From the NCBI GenBank assembly GCA_016717325.1, contig JADKFV010000049.1, positions 186,001-250,000 of the forward strand: a stretch of 64,000 nucleotides of DNA, in the 5' to 3' direction. This DNA comes from Bacteroidota bacterium. Its GTDB lineage: Bacteria; Bacteroidota; Bacteroidia; AKYH767-A; OLB10. The position numbers were made by a program, and so were the translations under genes. Position 1 is the first letter of the stretch. Each line of letters begins with the position of its first letter. Shown piece after piece: positions 27,901 to 34,116 of this stretch. The notes below the pieces were generated by a model. The model was not told the DNA's origin, ran no database searches, and saw nothing but the letters and a program-made list of their open reading frames with translations.

Positions 27901-28948
27901 TTGCATTGGTTAATCCCAACGAAATGGTAAATGCTTGTAAATCTGCGGTGCCATTGGTGTTTACTATATCAAATTTTAAGGCGCTCAAGCTACTGCCATT
28001 TACAAGTCCGGCAGCACTTAACTCTGATGCCTGAATGAGCATCTGAGTTCGGTTACTGCCCCAGAAGTTTCCATAAGGAGCCGGTTCTGCAGTAGATGAA
28101 TTTTGAACGGTACCTGTGCCTATGTTTGCATTAACAGAAACAAAATTGCTCGATACTGCATTTGCATTCAGTTGTATATTTGCACTATCGCAGGCATCTA
28201 TCACCACAAATCCTGTTGGTGCAACCGTTGGAATTGCTCCAACACCTACTGTCAAGGTTTTTATACGCGTGCAATTTGTCCCTGCATCAAATGCCGTTAC
28301 TGTATAAGTAGTAGTAGCTAGCGGATTGGCGGTTACTGAAGCACCTGTAAATGAATTTAAACCTCCATTTGTGGACGATTGTGTCCAGGTGTAGACAAAT
28401 GTGTTTGATTGTGGCACCGATATATTGGTAGCCGTTAATGTAATTTGAGTTGTTCCTGGTGTTGTACCGCAAATCAATGACTGACTAACAGTTGCCGTAA
28501 TAGTATCAGGGTCTGAAATATCTATAAACAAAGGTGTCCTTAAACTTGCACATCCCGGAGGTGCCAGTGTTGTTTCCGAAACATAAATGGTGGTATCTCC
28601 TGTTATTGTTAGACTCAAAGGTGATCCAGTACCTATTTGTGTTCCAAATGTACTGGTATTGAACCAATTTAATGTGCCACCACTTCCAAGTGCACTAACA
28701 ATGGCAGTACCATTTCCACAAGGCGTTGAAACTATTGAAGCAGAAGGTGCCGCAGGTAAACTGTTAACATTTATGGTCACCGTTGCTGTAATTGTACACC
28801 CATTATTGGGATCAATTGTCGTTACTGTATAAGTCGTGGTAACTGTTGGGCTTGCAATTGGATTGGCACATGTAGTACAACTTAATCCTAATGCAGGAGC
28901 CCATGAGTAAGATGTTAATGGTATGAGCGAAGAGAACTTCAAATTCAT
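12971..28948 (-). CDS. Giant T9SS adhesin B, main part: Ig-like domains, 34 SprB repeats, sorting domain
   Basis: Coding sequence really begins at about 29050; the ATG at 28948 (MNLKFSSL) lies inside a domain and is not a genuine start. Order from the N side: Ig-like domains with TYTVT and C-x-S-x-R motifs, interrupted by three WDGVS[SN] sheet domains (27590-28140, 25860-26410, 24660-25200); a nidogen-like ISTNGFISFD domain near 24000; a segment with SCTPNNDGVA and the calcium-type DADLDGFLDDRNGD near 23060-23110; 34 SprB units; a 150-residue LVVGGGC domain (13245-13830); a type-A T9SS sorting domain (12971-13230) with YPNPTEGQLNIRF, GVYMLNVQ and terminal RVVVK. The sorting domain implies export by T9SS and anchoring or release at the surface. 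SprB itself is the mobile gliding adhesin of Flavobacterium; gliding here is only inference. Confidence 0.9.
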   Translation of the reverse strand: MNLKFSSLIPLTSYSWAPALGLSCTTCANPIASPTVTTTYTVTTIDPNNGCTITATVTINVNSLPAAPSASIVSTPCGNGTAIVSALGSGGTLNWFNTSTFGTQIGTGSPLSLTITGDTTIYVSETTLAPPGCASLRTPLFIDISDPDTITATVSQSLICGTTPGTTQITLTATNISVPQSNTFVYTWTQSSTNGGLNSFTGASVTANPLATTTYTVTAFDAGTNCTRIKTLTVGVGAIPTVAPTGFVVIDACDSANIQLNANAVSSNFVSVNANIGTGTVQNSSTAEPAPYGNFWGSNRTQMLIQASELSAAGLVNGSSLSALKFDIVNTNGTADLQAFTISLGLTNATALTSGVPLATPFNVFGPVTYSPVVGLNTHTFSSPVIWDGVSSIVVNTCFFNPSFTSNCTFNQTTTTFISTMNIRADGASQCGNPPGTTFLQRPNIVFTATAGTTVSVSWSPSAGLSSSTIQNPTAKIAGTTTYTVTATENESGCSATASVTVVFTPTVIPPAPTATGDTICGPGVVNLSVTTTDAINNITIWTDTIGGQIKNFGTTYNPIVTQSGSYYVHEIPPYTSPSLGNNIGTSAGFFPDGASFMNFTVTAPGGIIINTVDVSTNVPATAPLVIALVNSTGQIVSVLDTIFIAGGTTALQTISLNLYVPQGVWRLQPILNPNLNVSSSSTLPATIPGQITVSCFGNVSNACFPINFNGLFYNWVVNKACISPAAIVNYVVNTPPPIGIASNNGMSFCDSINTVLTAVDSTLSGYDSFAWSPATGLSATTGASVTVSGVFTTTTYTVIASNSVSGCDAILPITLTLNPAPTLSLSFHDTTICPLTVPILPFNSTASKSSVVPIGNRFSPNFVNGQLYGGNTTQYSQMIFTTAELNAAGLVGPTNISSIAYFVSSKLTTTTYTVDIKMRADGGIPTAFPSTTHINTGLTTVYTNPAITSALGWNTYPITPFFWDGVSNLLVSQCFTHNIPGFFDLTPTSPTGGIRWNGANAAACGAATGAFIAAPNQNDRPNVRFTGGNVLFSWSPALGLSGTTLEDPTLTAALIGNNDTSITYHLTVTDPLSGCAKTDSIKVTLSTTPQNPIVHIFGDSVLCFSGQAKIYVNGTTGDFQWQSSADGINFTDMLGQTNDTLIQTISTTSYYRVDVSCGGDSINSRILTFIVNSPSIDSTMNDTICGVGTATLQAFGSNGTTLNWFANSTGGTSIGTGGSFTTPVISSTTTYYVQAAAAGSTTTAINAPVGVASGTTQAGMPFRGGNGTAMRTQYLYTAAELNAAGFTGGNWNQVRWTFTTAIGGSALMGNFTIRVGGTASTSLTGTFLTDPSTVVFGPVAFTPPILIGDVIFPFSTPFVWDGVSNVYIEICHDNPVPGVGSGLMASNTTSFTSVQFVGNVCGTPSGASTQTARPIINISGTTVTGCFSARVPVVAVSTPPPSISIVQPPTTICELTCTNLDVDASGIANYQVFNWSPATGLSATTGASVQACPLVTTTYIVTAFDTVSGNACSNSDTILITVTPAPSVSIATTGNPSCNTDSSQITATAVPFISPTGNYVATSIPFAPVVPSGGTGAGPVGDDVVSSGIPIGFNFNFYGNTFSAVSISTNGFISFDAAPGSGCCSGQLIPNTLTPNNVIALDWMDLNTNNGGTIDFFNLTSPNRFVVRYNNVATFSSSGTVSGEIILYQAGGIIEIHNTSITTGGTSQTQGVENATGTLATAVSGRNASAWNATGDAFRFQVPATSSLVYAWSPAAGLSSTSISNPMAQPIGTTVYTLTVTETGTGCSRTSSVTIVHSALPQPTIAPGDSLGCAGTFSDYWLYAVDTGAYAGGYPPGTLFDWSINLGGPVADLDSILLDLNNLGNITLTVTLPASLGNNCSGTTSINVNFSEPVQTAYMSQDSVSCTPNNDGVAYVYHLEANGPIRYVWVDALGDTVRDITNNYNYAGLFDADLDGFLDDRNGDFILDNLDNYNIFKDSLQNLIVGTYTVYITTNAGDPYPTPQCVSSGTINIGRTPCVPPLLADPCVCVDNADVSRRAPYTDGQFSETISLLGGQSPWTIVSLTSSSGRPLSNIAAIEDCIDNTTQTVPVTNADIIEVIPNDSSYINFYLFDGDTYTLVVEDASGAQLTISGGGCNYPAAPINDTTITVCADNFGLNIQDAAFPGGVDPSIVLSWYDDSLCTGSPLMYGDLSNVPANYPDLTDISNPGPGGNIGYTVYNFYVASDSVADVSCEGKRAMVTILSNEVVATVDSIVNVNCNGEASGAIYITMTNGTAPFTYAWSNGSTEEDLTNLVAYSYDLVVTDSLGCTFEMSYDITENPQFTIGKNIINNQCHGDSTGQILLFVSGAVPFTNGAPYSYLWSDGQTTNIANNLIAGTYTVTVTDSVGCDTTLTFQIFDPTLLDQTHTIIQPLCNGGTGDITVNAFGGTPWTGIGVHPVGYEFSLDGGTSQTSGVFTGIAGGNHTIAITDSNSCITYLIFNINEPAAMVCGGAVTNVMCNGGNNGSITANITGGTGNYGYLWNDGSTNQTINGLTSGAYTVTVTDGNGCTIQCTYTVTEPSPITFTATACANVSCFGGNDGKACVTNVLGGSPPYTYQWNTLPAQTTAQATGLTAGTWTVTVMDAMGCIATGDVIITQPSAALSITGTVTNTTCNGGNNGAINIAVTGGTAPTTLLWSNGNTTTSNTGLTAGTYTVTATDANNCTTTASYTLTQSAAISISLVSTNVSCNGGGNGSTTANASGGSGTYNYTWSNGASTASINGLGAGIYTITVTDGNGCTMSSSATITSPSALGCICNSSITNVSCFGGSNGSVSALPLGGTAPYSYLWNNGSTTQGINGLVAGTYTVTITDANGCTKVGTATVTQPSQLFVFVAGQNLTCAGNNTGAATATPSGGVAPYTYLWTPTGQTTQSATGLAAGNYTVKVTDANGCTATAQVTITQPPSMTLTSKRTNVSCFGGFNGTFTVVVNGGTPAYSYLWSNGKTTKFIIGLGAGTYTVTVTDAAGCTKTLSGIITQPPAMVALYTVTNVNCNGGSNGAIDLTVTGGTAPYTYVWSNGALTQDITGIAAGIYAVTVKDKKGCIINATVVVSQPTPITLSMTPKSPKCFGGNNGQATVTASGGTVPYSYLWSNGKTTSTATGLTAGTYTVTVTDSKACSATMTVTISQPPLLACTANVIQGILCNGGLGKIGVTATGGTPGYSYTWNTNPITTTAIANNVVAGTYTVIVKDKNNCTTSCVVTITQPAAITCAPLTSTPVSCNGANDGTATVSGIAGGTSPYTLLWNSFVPQTTPTATGLSAGTYTVTITDANGCTKTASVIVTGPTALTATYSSISPGCNGGVGTITVVAAGGSPAYSYTVNPGAINNTTGVFGGLSAGTYSVLVTDANLCTTVISNIVITSGNTITANPLTSTNVNCNGGNNGTASITGISGGLAPYTLIWSTVPVQGTLTATGLTAGTYTVTVTDANGCIYTAAAIVTEPSTPVTATINSQINIDCNGGGLGEATVLASGGSSTNSYLDNNFAAAFPSGLVLGGTGGCGTPYTLTFTSPAAIRAFIPNALGLAAPLTMDMTDPTNGSYINSLAGALVATTLNVQFDLYDANFAPTSTVHLADLIYGSAPFAGMTVQQILDESNNALAGCGSIYTPNQLRTVLQQINHSWENGVPGNGFLSCPVGPPGCNTFYSLTQEGWDATGGYTYLWSNGQTTATATGLTAGTYVVTVTDANGCTAVTQVTITQPGSLTVSAAAINALCNGGANGMVLASAQLGTPPYSFMISPMAGTQTNPTADSAVFAGLAAGTYTIIVTDAGDCTAETDVTVNEPSAIASNTTHVNVSCNGGSNGVATVYAIGGTPGYTYQWSNGTSVVSTNQQATGLPAGTYTVTVTDANGCINTGSTTIAQPAGLSITPTQVNVSCNGQGTGSATATVTGGTAPYNYLWNNGQQSSTATGLMAGTYTVTVTDFKGCTNTQSYSITSGVNIIVNPSQTPILCNGGTSVLTVNPTGGTGTYTYSWSQAPLNTTNTATVNAGVYYVTVTDGAGCSITYCFVVAQPNPVACAISSTGVSCNGTANGSATANVIGGTLPYSYSWNDANSQATQTAIGLGAGTYTVLVTDSNGCTSQCSITITEPQALSVGTSNTNVSCQNPTGTAVAIVGGGTAPYTYLWSNGASTSAITGLLPGTYTVTVNDSKGCGPVTAQATILAPVAVTCSATSTMTSCNGYHNATATVTPGGGNGVYSVIWNTTPAQTTLTATGMSAGTYSVVVLDGLGCSSTCTVVVQEPAPLVYSYNINNTCAGSNGGTSTINAMGGTMYTNGNPYTYLWNNGQTTQTATGLGSGTYYVTVTDSLGCAIQAVIIMPQAQSMTCNTFCTPTACGQATGTATVNVFGGTMPYTYQWSNGNTNVINTGLTAGTYTVLVTDAQGCTTMCIANVGQPANIQYTLAVVNPACNGGTGSVTITNLNGGMSPYSYLWNNGSTALSVSGLAGTYTVTVTDINSCSITMTATIVQPLILNVTTSAVNVTCNGYTNGSAAAVVSGGTAPFNYLWNTGGNLSYMNNLAAGTYTVTVTDANGCIATAQSVIAQPLAMDTVSTSSIASTCGLCNGSGSLIITGGTAPYSYLWSNGATSDNATGLCAGNNFVTVTDANGCTISVCVKVSNTGSFAAALTSPTYAGGYNIRCNSGLDGAVNLTVNPIGTYTYSWSNTSTNEDLFGVGAGTYTVTVSNGTCTQTVSITLTEAPLLTASATGTNANCSGTNTGTATALGIGGVMPYTYAWSNGQTTQTATGLMAGTYTVIIGDANGCTANATYTVTGVVNALSITETHVNPTCYGNTNGSIDITVTGGSLPYTYIWTGGATTEDRTNIGAGSHTVTVTDANGCTITLCVVVTQPNAIVISMSTTNATCNGGSNGSAAAAVSGGSSPYTYLWNTGANTANINGLAAGTYTVTVTDASGCTFSANKAVGAPVSMTVIVDSVKNVTANGGNNGAAYISLNGGTAPFVYSWNTIPVKTTQDVTGLTAGTYQVSVTDAAGCVANATITITQPNYICSNGTPFHTQTPAAWTVAGNGSNIGTYLTLHFPNAFPGSLVVGGGCLGSKTLTLTNATAVRTFLLGQPLTGGANLLSSNLNNPTNATFSSALAANIVALKLAVVFDAYDGNFAPVPTVWLANLIYNNPAGPAALNGLKVNQVLFEAEKKLGGCSSAFTGAQLTTALNNINLSYLGGVAGASSTMLTCPAPPKLGDVVTTIGNIVAYPNPTEGQLNIRFVTEQDGKVSVRLFDAIGRVAFNTTEAAFEGVNERSYDVSNLSKGVYMLNVQVNGLTETIRVVVK
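13830..22195 (-). repeat. SprB repeat array of locus B (34 units)
   Basis: Thirty-four units counted from NVNCNGEASG (about 22190) to TITQP (about 13830), each about 77 residues. Each carries a first cysteine in CNGG-like sequence and a second in NGC-like sequence, probably a disulfide pair. Unit 17 contains a guest domain (17865-18410). Unit 34 has NVTANGG in place of NVTCNGG and so lacks its first cysteine. Unit order corresponds one to one with locus C. Confidence 0.9.
17865..18410 (-). other. Guest domain (LVxGGxC type) inserted in SprB unit 17 of B
   Basis: About 180 residues sit between the GG turn (ATVLASGGSS) and the GGYTYLWSNG strand of one SprB unit. The insert shares LVLGGTGGC, the motif YDANFAPTSTV, LADLIY and a GCGSIY/IN.SW C-terminal part with the domain that precedes the sorting domain in both B (13245-13830) and C (42600-43150). 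The matching unit of locus C has no insert, only a short loop PYTSGDPYTYLW. Confidence 0.8.
24660..25250 (-). other. Guest domain in an Ig-like host of B (WDGVSN type)
   Basis: An Ig-like domain is split between TTYYVQAAAAG and GCFSARVPVVAVSTPPP by about 170 residues of the TAAELNAAG ... FGPVAFTPP ... PFVWDGVSNVYIEIC family. The same host position in locus C (54360-54990) holds a different insert, while both flanks are conserved between the loci. Confidence 0.75.
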
Positions 28949-29057
28949 TGTTTGAGTAGGACCTCCGCATGTTGCAGTATTAATTCCTCCTGAATTAAAG
29001 GCAGTAAGATTTGGACGGAATGACCAACCTGGAGTAACACATGAACAAGTTGTACCA

Positions 29058-32000
29058 TCAATTTTTTAAAGCAGTGGCTATGGCCTGAGTTGTAGCCACA
29101 TTAGTTACCGTTCGCCCTGTAACAGCAGCAGGGTTTCCACCACCACCATCACCAAACATCTTAACCGATGTATATGATGCAGGGTTTAATCCAGCCAAAA
29201 AAGTATCCCAAGATTGACATTGCGCTATAGTTGATGCACCACCTACAAAGGTTTCTGAATACATTATTTCACTTCCTGATACTGCAGAAAGCAAAGTAGT
29301 ATCGCCTTCACAAATAGCCGATTTTGTTGAAGATGCCGTTACAGGTATCAATGTGGCTCTTAATATTGTGATAGATGCGCTGTTAACACAGCCAGTTGCA
29401 TTATCAATACCCGATACGGTATAAGTTTCGGTCAATGATGCAGTAGAAATAACTGTGCTGCCTGTAGATGCACTTAAATTTGCAGCCGGTGACCACGTAT
29501 ATAAGTAGGGTGCTGCAGAGCTTGCAGTAAGCGTAACAGGGCTTGTTGGACAACTTGCCGGAGGATTAACAGGACTTGATATAAGTGTTATCGTATCGGC
29601 AACTGTTACTGCTGCAACTACATTTGTTGCGCTGCTTATACAGCCTGTTGCATTATTAGAATCAACCACATAAAATGTTGTAGTAGCTGAAATGGATGAT
29701 GCATAACATGTGCCTCCTGTTTGTTTTAAAACCCCTGAGCCAGGATGAGGACCATCGTACCATTGCAATGTAAAGCCTGCACCATTATTTGACGATACGC
29801 ATGCACCAACCGGAACTGCCGGTCCGCATTGCGTTGAATTACTGACAAAAGTAGGGGCCAAAGGAACTGGATTAACTGTTACAGTTACACTGGCTGTAAC
29901 AGTGCATCCGTTATTTGGATCTTGTGTAGTTATTGTATATGTTGTTGTAACCGATGGATTTGCAATTGGGTTTGCACATGTAGTGCAACTTAAACCTAAT
30001 GCAGGTGCCCATGAATAAGAAGTAAGTGGCACAAGGCTTGAAAATCTTAAGTTCATAGTTTGCGTTGGTCCTCCACATGTAGCAGTATTTAATCCTCCCG
30101 AGTTACTGCCTACTAAGTTGGGACGGAATGACCAACCCGGTGCAAAACATGAACAACTTGACCCATCGGAACTTAACTCGACTGCTGCTGGGGTTGCTCC
30201 GCAACCGCTGCCACAAGCTAATCCTACAATCCAGGTGTTTACACCATCGGCTGCAGGAAAGGTAGCGGCACTTCTTGTATTCATTGCTGCTGCAAGTGCT
30301 TGGGCTGTAACAGGATTGGTAATTGTTCGGCCTGTTACCGCAACTGGATTGCCACCGCCACCATCTCCAAACATTTGCACGCTTGAATATGGTGCCGGAA
30401 CCAATGATGCACAAAACGCATCCCACGCTTGGCACTGCGCAACGGTGGATGTACCATTTAAGAATACCTGTGAGTATGTTAATGTTGTACCAGAGGATGC
30501 CGATAACAATGTGGTATCACCAACACATATAACAGACCTGTTAGCTGATGCCGCAACAGGAATTACAGGTGTTATTGTTACTGTTACAGGAGTACGTTGA
30601 CTTGCACAAGTGCCATTATCACTTGTAACCCAATAAGTGGTTGTGTTAACCCATACCGAATCCCAATTGGCACCAGTATGTTTTAGGTTTCCTCCAACTT
30701 GAGCATCAAACCAATTCAAAGTAGCAAGCCCTGTTGCCACAAGATGTGCCGAATCGTTTGGACATGATGAAAAGCCGGTAGTGGTAGGGGCCGGATTGCC
30801 CGCGCCTAAATTTGTAACTGTTACCGTTTGTGTTGAAACACATCCGGTGGTAGGATCGTTAACAGTTATGGTGTAGGTTGTATTACCTATCGGTAAAAAT
30901 GAAGCATCAATTATGGGATTTGTTATAGAGGTACTGCTCAATCCTGTTGATGGAGACCATGAAAACGTTGGAGGTAAAGCAGGAGTAAATAGCCATGCTT
31001 CGTTTAGCGTTGGCTGAGGTAACCATGCGCCAAAATTTCTTCCGGGCGGTACATTACCAATAGTTCCTGTAGAATTTTCAGCGCCTATTACTGTGAAATT
31101 GCCTGACTGAGTATTATTGGTAACATGTATCTGGAAAAAATTATTTCCATTGTTCTCATGTAATTGCAATTGCGATGTTACACCCGGTGTTGCACTAAAA
31201 TAATTTACATTATCAAAATCTACACAAAATATACGATTTGGTGCTACGCCCGTTGTGAAGTAAGTGATTTGACCTGCGGCCGGATTTAGATCTTCCCAAC
31301 ATATTGCTATTATATTGTCGGGGGCACCTGCTGTCGGTATGGTTGCTCCATAAGTGGTGGTGCTGCCACTGGATGTGCCAAATTGTACAAAACCATTGGT
31401 GTAAATAAACAATTGTGTTTGAGGAACACCATAAAAATTATATGTGAATGGCAATGCTATTGCAGATGAAACAGCATCATCGCCCGATGTAGGACTTATG
31501 GCTCCCGGAGGTACCGCAATTCGATTAATGGAAGTTGAACTTATACTTAACCCCACACTATTGCCGGTTACCGTTGTGCTTATTTGAGAGGTAGCATTTG
31601 AACAAAATGATACCGGAGATGCCGAAGCTGTTACCGATATGGTTTTTGTTACAACACGAACCAAAGTATTATTATTGACATTGCCATCGCCTGTTGGCAC
31701 TGGGCTAAAGGCATAAGTGAAAGTATATGTGCCCGACAAACTCATATCATAAGTGCCCGCTGCAAATGTTACTACTTGCGATGCCAAAGAGGCCAAGGTG
31801 CCACTATTAATAGTTTGTGCTGGAAAAGTAAATGGATTTGGACCCGTAACAGAACATGTAACGGTAGCGGGGTTTGTAGCAAAATCCCATGTGGATGATC
31901 CCGAATTTTGTAGGGTAACATTCACATTTTGTAAACCACTGCACACTGGCGATACCGGCTGTGCAGGATCTATTAAAGCTAAATCGGCTGCTACTGCAGA

Positions 32001-33464
32001 AGTGAAAGTTACAGATAATGCCGGTGGGTTGGGTCCTGCCCAGCCACGGAATAAATATGTATTAGTGGAGCCTCTTGCTAATCCCATAGAAATAAAACCA
32101 GCACCACTTGAAGCGGCAAATATTGCTGTATTTGCAGTTGAATTCAATGCTAAATTTATGGTGCCAGTGCCTGCCCATGATGCACTTGAATATATGGTTC
32201 CTACACCTGTTGCGCCAATATCCGCAAATAATGCGGCCGCAGTCCCAGTCAATGGATCTACAGTCATCCCTTTAACATTATTTGTTGCACCTGAAGTAAC
32301 AGATCCATTATTGGTTAACGATAAGCTTGATGCAGTTACAGATGCCAAGGGGCCCAATACGGCTAAATCAAATCGTGCCCAACCTCTTGCAGGCGTTAGG
32401 GTTGTAACTTGTATATTGCCTCCGGTTATATTATTTAGTGAAATGCCATCAGTCCAGCCTGTATAACTATTTACTGTTGCCGGATTAATTACAGTTGTAG
32501 GGTCAACCACTACCGGGTAATTACGTGAGGCATCGGTAAGCCATGCATAATCTACTAAGGTATAAATTGTTATTTCATTTCCATTTTGCTCCACATCGTA
32601 CTTTCCAGATATACTTCCACTTGAAGCTGTAGCTCCAGCTTCAACATCAGCACCGGCAAAATTTTGTTCATATATATATGGTGTAGTATAATTCATTCTT
32701 ATGGTACCGGTAGCATCATATACATAAATGTCAGTTTGGTTTGGGCTGATTGTCCATTTCCATCCTAAGGGTAAAATTATTTTTTCGGAAAAGGCTACTT
32801 CGGTTGCTGCATATTGTGCAGTCGAAATTGCGCTCGCACTTTTTAATATATAATCTAAGTGTCGCCCATCGGCAAACTGTGTAAAGCGAGCGTCAGTATT
32901 TGAATATATATTCGAATACATCACTTCGTTGGCTGTGATGGCGCCAGCACTATTGCTTGCCGGCTGATTACCAACGTACGAATAACCCATTTGATTTGAA
33001 CCTGGCAACAATCCAAATGTACGCCACGATAACTGTGGTGCGCCCCATTCTATAACAGTGGTATTATTGATTACTGTATGCACCGGTAGAGCAGGTGTTG
33101 CAGGATAATACGATTTAAAACTGTTATCCGTATTTTCGAATGGGTGACCTGCTATAGCGCTGCTGTTATATATTTGCATATCAATCAGGTTCCACTGGTT
33201 GTTTTCCCAATAGTTTACCGACCCTGCAGAAATCACAGCCTGATTAGTGGTTGAGTTTTGTTTGAACACACAATGTGTGCGGCTTCGCAGTGAAGGCACT
33301 TCTTGCAATTGTGTAGGAAAAGCAACCGGACGCATTTGCGCTGAAACTTCTCCAAAAAACAAAATCGATGTAAAAAATAGTGTACCAACTATTGCTTTCA
33401 CAGTGGCATTATTAAGACGAAACGTCTTTAATATTGCCATTACGTTTGAAGTACATTTGCTCAT
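29058..33464 (-). CDS. Giant T9SS adhesin B, N-terminal head
   Basis: Starts at 33464 (MSKCTSNVMAIL) or the internal ATG at 33440; both give a long n-region before the hydrophobic stretch ending FFGEVSAQ, a likely signal peptide. Residues 50-320 resemble the lead domain of YD-repeat and wall-associated proteins and end YPVVVDPT. Residues 330-495 form a DNRLRE-like beta sandwich (WARFDL ... YLFRGW). Then come a CARDB-like domain (500-600), a nidogen-like domain near 640-810 (IYTNGFVQFG, AICWEDLNP) and Ig-like domains. Two copies of a cysteine-rich MFGDGGGGNP/SCSC/PGWSFRPN domain follow; the second is shortened and broken at the end of this frame. The frame stops in ALKN at a run of six A; five would join it to 12971-28948. 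It is co-directional with 33505-33948 at a 40-base gap. Confidence 0.88.
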   Translation of the reverse strand: MSKCTSNVMAILKTFRLNNATVKAIVGTLFFTSILFFGEVSAQMRPVAFPTQLQEVPSLRSRTHCVFKQNSTTNQAVISAGSVNYWENNQWNLIDMQIYNSSAIAGHPFENTDNSFKSYYPATPALPVHTVINNTTVIEWGAPQLSWRTFGLLPGSNQMGYSYVGNQPASNSAGAITANEVMYSNIYSNTDARFTQFADGRHLDYILKSASAISTAQYAATEVAFSEKIILPLGWKWTISPNQTDIYVYDATGTIRMNYTTPYIYEQNFAGADVEAGATASSGSISGKYDVEQNGNEITIYTLVDYAWLTDASRNYPVVVDPTTVINPATVNSYTGWTDGISLNNITGGNIQVTTLTPARGWARFDLAVLGPLASVTASSLSLTNNGSVTSGATNNVKGMTVDPLTGTAAALFADIGATGVGTIYSSASWAGTGTINLALNSTANTAIFAASSGAGFISMGLARGSTNTYLFRGWAGPNPPALSVTFTSAVAADLALIDPAQPVSPVCSGLQNVNVTLQNSGSSTWDFATNPATVTCSVTGPNPFTFPAQTINSGTLASLASQVVTFAAGTYDMSLSGTYTFTYAFSPVPTGDGNVNNNTLVRVVTKTISVTASASPVSFCSNATSQISTTVTGNSVGLSISSTSINRIAVPPGAISPTSGDDAVSSAIALPFTYNFYGVPQTQLFIYTNGFVQFGTSSGSTTTYGATIPTAGAPDNIIAICWEDLNPAAGQITYFTTGVAPNRIFCVDFDNVNYFSATPGVTSQLQLHENNGNNFFQIHVTNNTQSGNFTVIGAENSTGTIGNVPPGRNFGAWLPQPTLNEAWLFTPALPPTFSWSPSTGLSSTSITNPIIDASFLPIGNTTYTITVNDPTTGCVSTQTVTVTNLGAGNPAPTTTGFSSCPNDSAHLVATGLATLNWFDAQVGGNLKHTGANWDSVWVNTTTYWVTSDNGTCASQRTPVTVTITPVIPVAASANRSVICVGDTTLLSASSGTTLTYSQVFLNGTSTVAQCQAWDAFCASLVPAPYSSVQMFGDGGGGNPVAVTGRTITNPVTAQALAAAMNTRSAATFPAADGVNTWIVGLACGSGCGATPAAVELSSDGSSCSCFAPGWSFRPNLVGSNSGGLNTATCGGPTQTMNLRFSSLVPLTSYSWAPALGLSCTTCANPIANPSVTTTYTITTQDPNNGCTVTASVTVTVNPVPLAPTFVSNSTQCGPAVPVGACVSSNNGAGFTLQWYDGPHPGSGVLKQTGGTCYASSISATTTFYVVDSNNATGCISSATNVVAAVTVADTITLISSPVNPPASCPTSPVTLTASSAAPYLYTWSPAANLSASTGSTVISTASLTETYTVSGIDNATGCVNSASITILRATLIPVTASSTKSAICEGDTTLLSAVSGSEIMYSETFVGGASTIAQCQSWDTFLAGLNPASYTSVKMFGDGGGGNPAAVTGRTVTNVATTQAIATALKN

Positions 33465-33504
33465 ATTATTAAGATTTTTTGATTTTTTATTTTTGAAATA
33501 AATA

Positions 33505-33948
33505 TTATTTTATTAGTGTAACAGTTTGGTTCACATCAAATTGTGTTGGTCTGTTTATTCCTTTGTCAACCTGCAAAATCATTTGCGTACCATCGAAAGC
33601 AATTATTCCACAATTAAGTAATTGCCATGGTTGGTCTGTGACTCCTAAAGTTAATGTGCTTGTGTTGGAATTTTGAGTTGGTGTATAAAAATCTATTACT
33701 CCATGTCCTATTGTATTCACACTATTTTCTAACTCTAACTTAAATAAAGTGGCAGTAGAATTTTCACCATTGATTGTTAACTGTGCAGAATAATTGTCAT
33801 TCAATGTTAGTTTATATGCATTTCCACTGGCATCACTACCATTCCATGTTCCGGTGTAGTCGGCCAATTTTATACTTACATTCTGGCTATAAGTTTTGCT
33901 TATGCAGCAAATTAATAATAAGGAAAAACAAACAATGTACTTTTTCAT
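33505..33948 (-). CDS. Small secreted protein preceding adhesin B
   Basis: A 147-residue protein with a clear signal peptide (MKKYIVCFSLLLICC ... TYSQ, cleavage near residue 22) and a mature part of about 125 residues rich in alternating polar and hydrophobic positions (ADYTGTWNGSD, YKLTLNDNYSAQLTINGEN). This suggests a small all-beta fold. I do not recognise the family and see no sorting domain or lipobox. It is about 85% identical to 63389-63832, and each copy lies directly upstream of a giant adhesin (40 and 29 bases), so the pair is probably one transcription unit. A role as a periplasmic or surface partner of the adhesin is inferred from this doubled arrangement only. Confidence 0.9.
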   Translation of the reverse strand: MKKYIVCFSLLLICCISKTYSQNVSIKLADYTGTWNGSDASGNAYKLTLNDNYSAQLTINGENSTATLFKLELENSVNTIGHGVIDFYTPTQNSNTSTLTLGVTDQPWQLLNCGIIAFDGTQMILQVDKGINRPTQFDVNQTVTLIK

Positions 33949-34116
33949 AATGCTATTTATTTTTTGGTTTTATTTTTATTTTTAAGTAGATTTAATTGCA
34001 AAGGGCTTATAGTTATGGGTTGTAGGTAAATGGTATGCACACAAGCATTTGCCAGCAGTGGCTGCAACCTGCAGTTAAAAATTATAGCGAAAACTAATTT
34101 TTGTACCAATTTAGTC
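33949..34116 (-). promoter_or_regulatory. Conserved upstream region of the B operon
   Basis: These 168 bases align without net length change to 63833-64000, upstream of the sister gene. The start-proximal 50 bases and the distal 45 bases (ending TTTGTACCAATTTAGTC on the plus strand) are nearly identical, with a more variable middle. Conservation in non-coding DNA suggests promoter or leader function, or simply recent duplication. I found no exact TAnnTTTG element. Confidence 0.5.

Larger units (their letters stand above)
12971..33464 (-). other. Adhesin locus B (reconstructed gene, one frameshift)
   Basis: The open frames 29058-33464 and 12971-28948 form one gene of about 6,800 codons broken at about 29050. 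Downstream of the break the second frame stays open for about 33 codons before its first ATG. That stretch encodes a CSC, PGWSFRPNL, TCGGPTQTMNL series matching the intact sister domain at about 30050-30200. The reconstructed protein has a signal peptide, 34 SprB units and a T9SS sorting domain. It is preceded 40 bases upstream by a small secreted protein gene. Confidence 0.85.

Noticed and set aside
29045..29060. Programmed frameshift at the A-run in B
   Set aside because: A missing segment at the same point and the lack of any downstream stimulatory structure favour a deletion or an assembly fault; kept only as an alternative.
31753..32466. Open plus-strand frame of 237 codons
   Set aside because: Lies antisense to the head of adhesin B, whose frame shows signal peptide and domain motifs; the plus-strand product is low in complexity and has no motif. 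The many other antisense frames across the three loci are rejected for the same reason.
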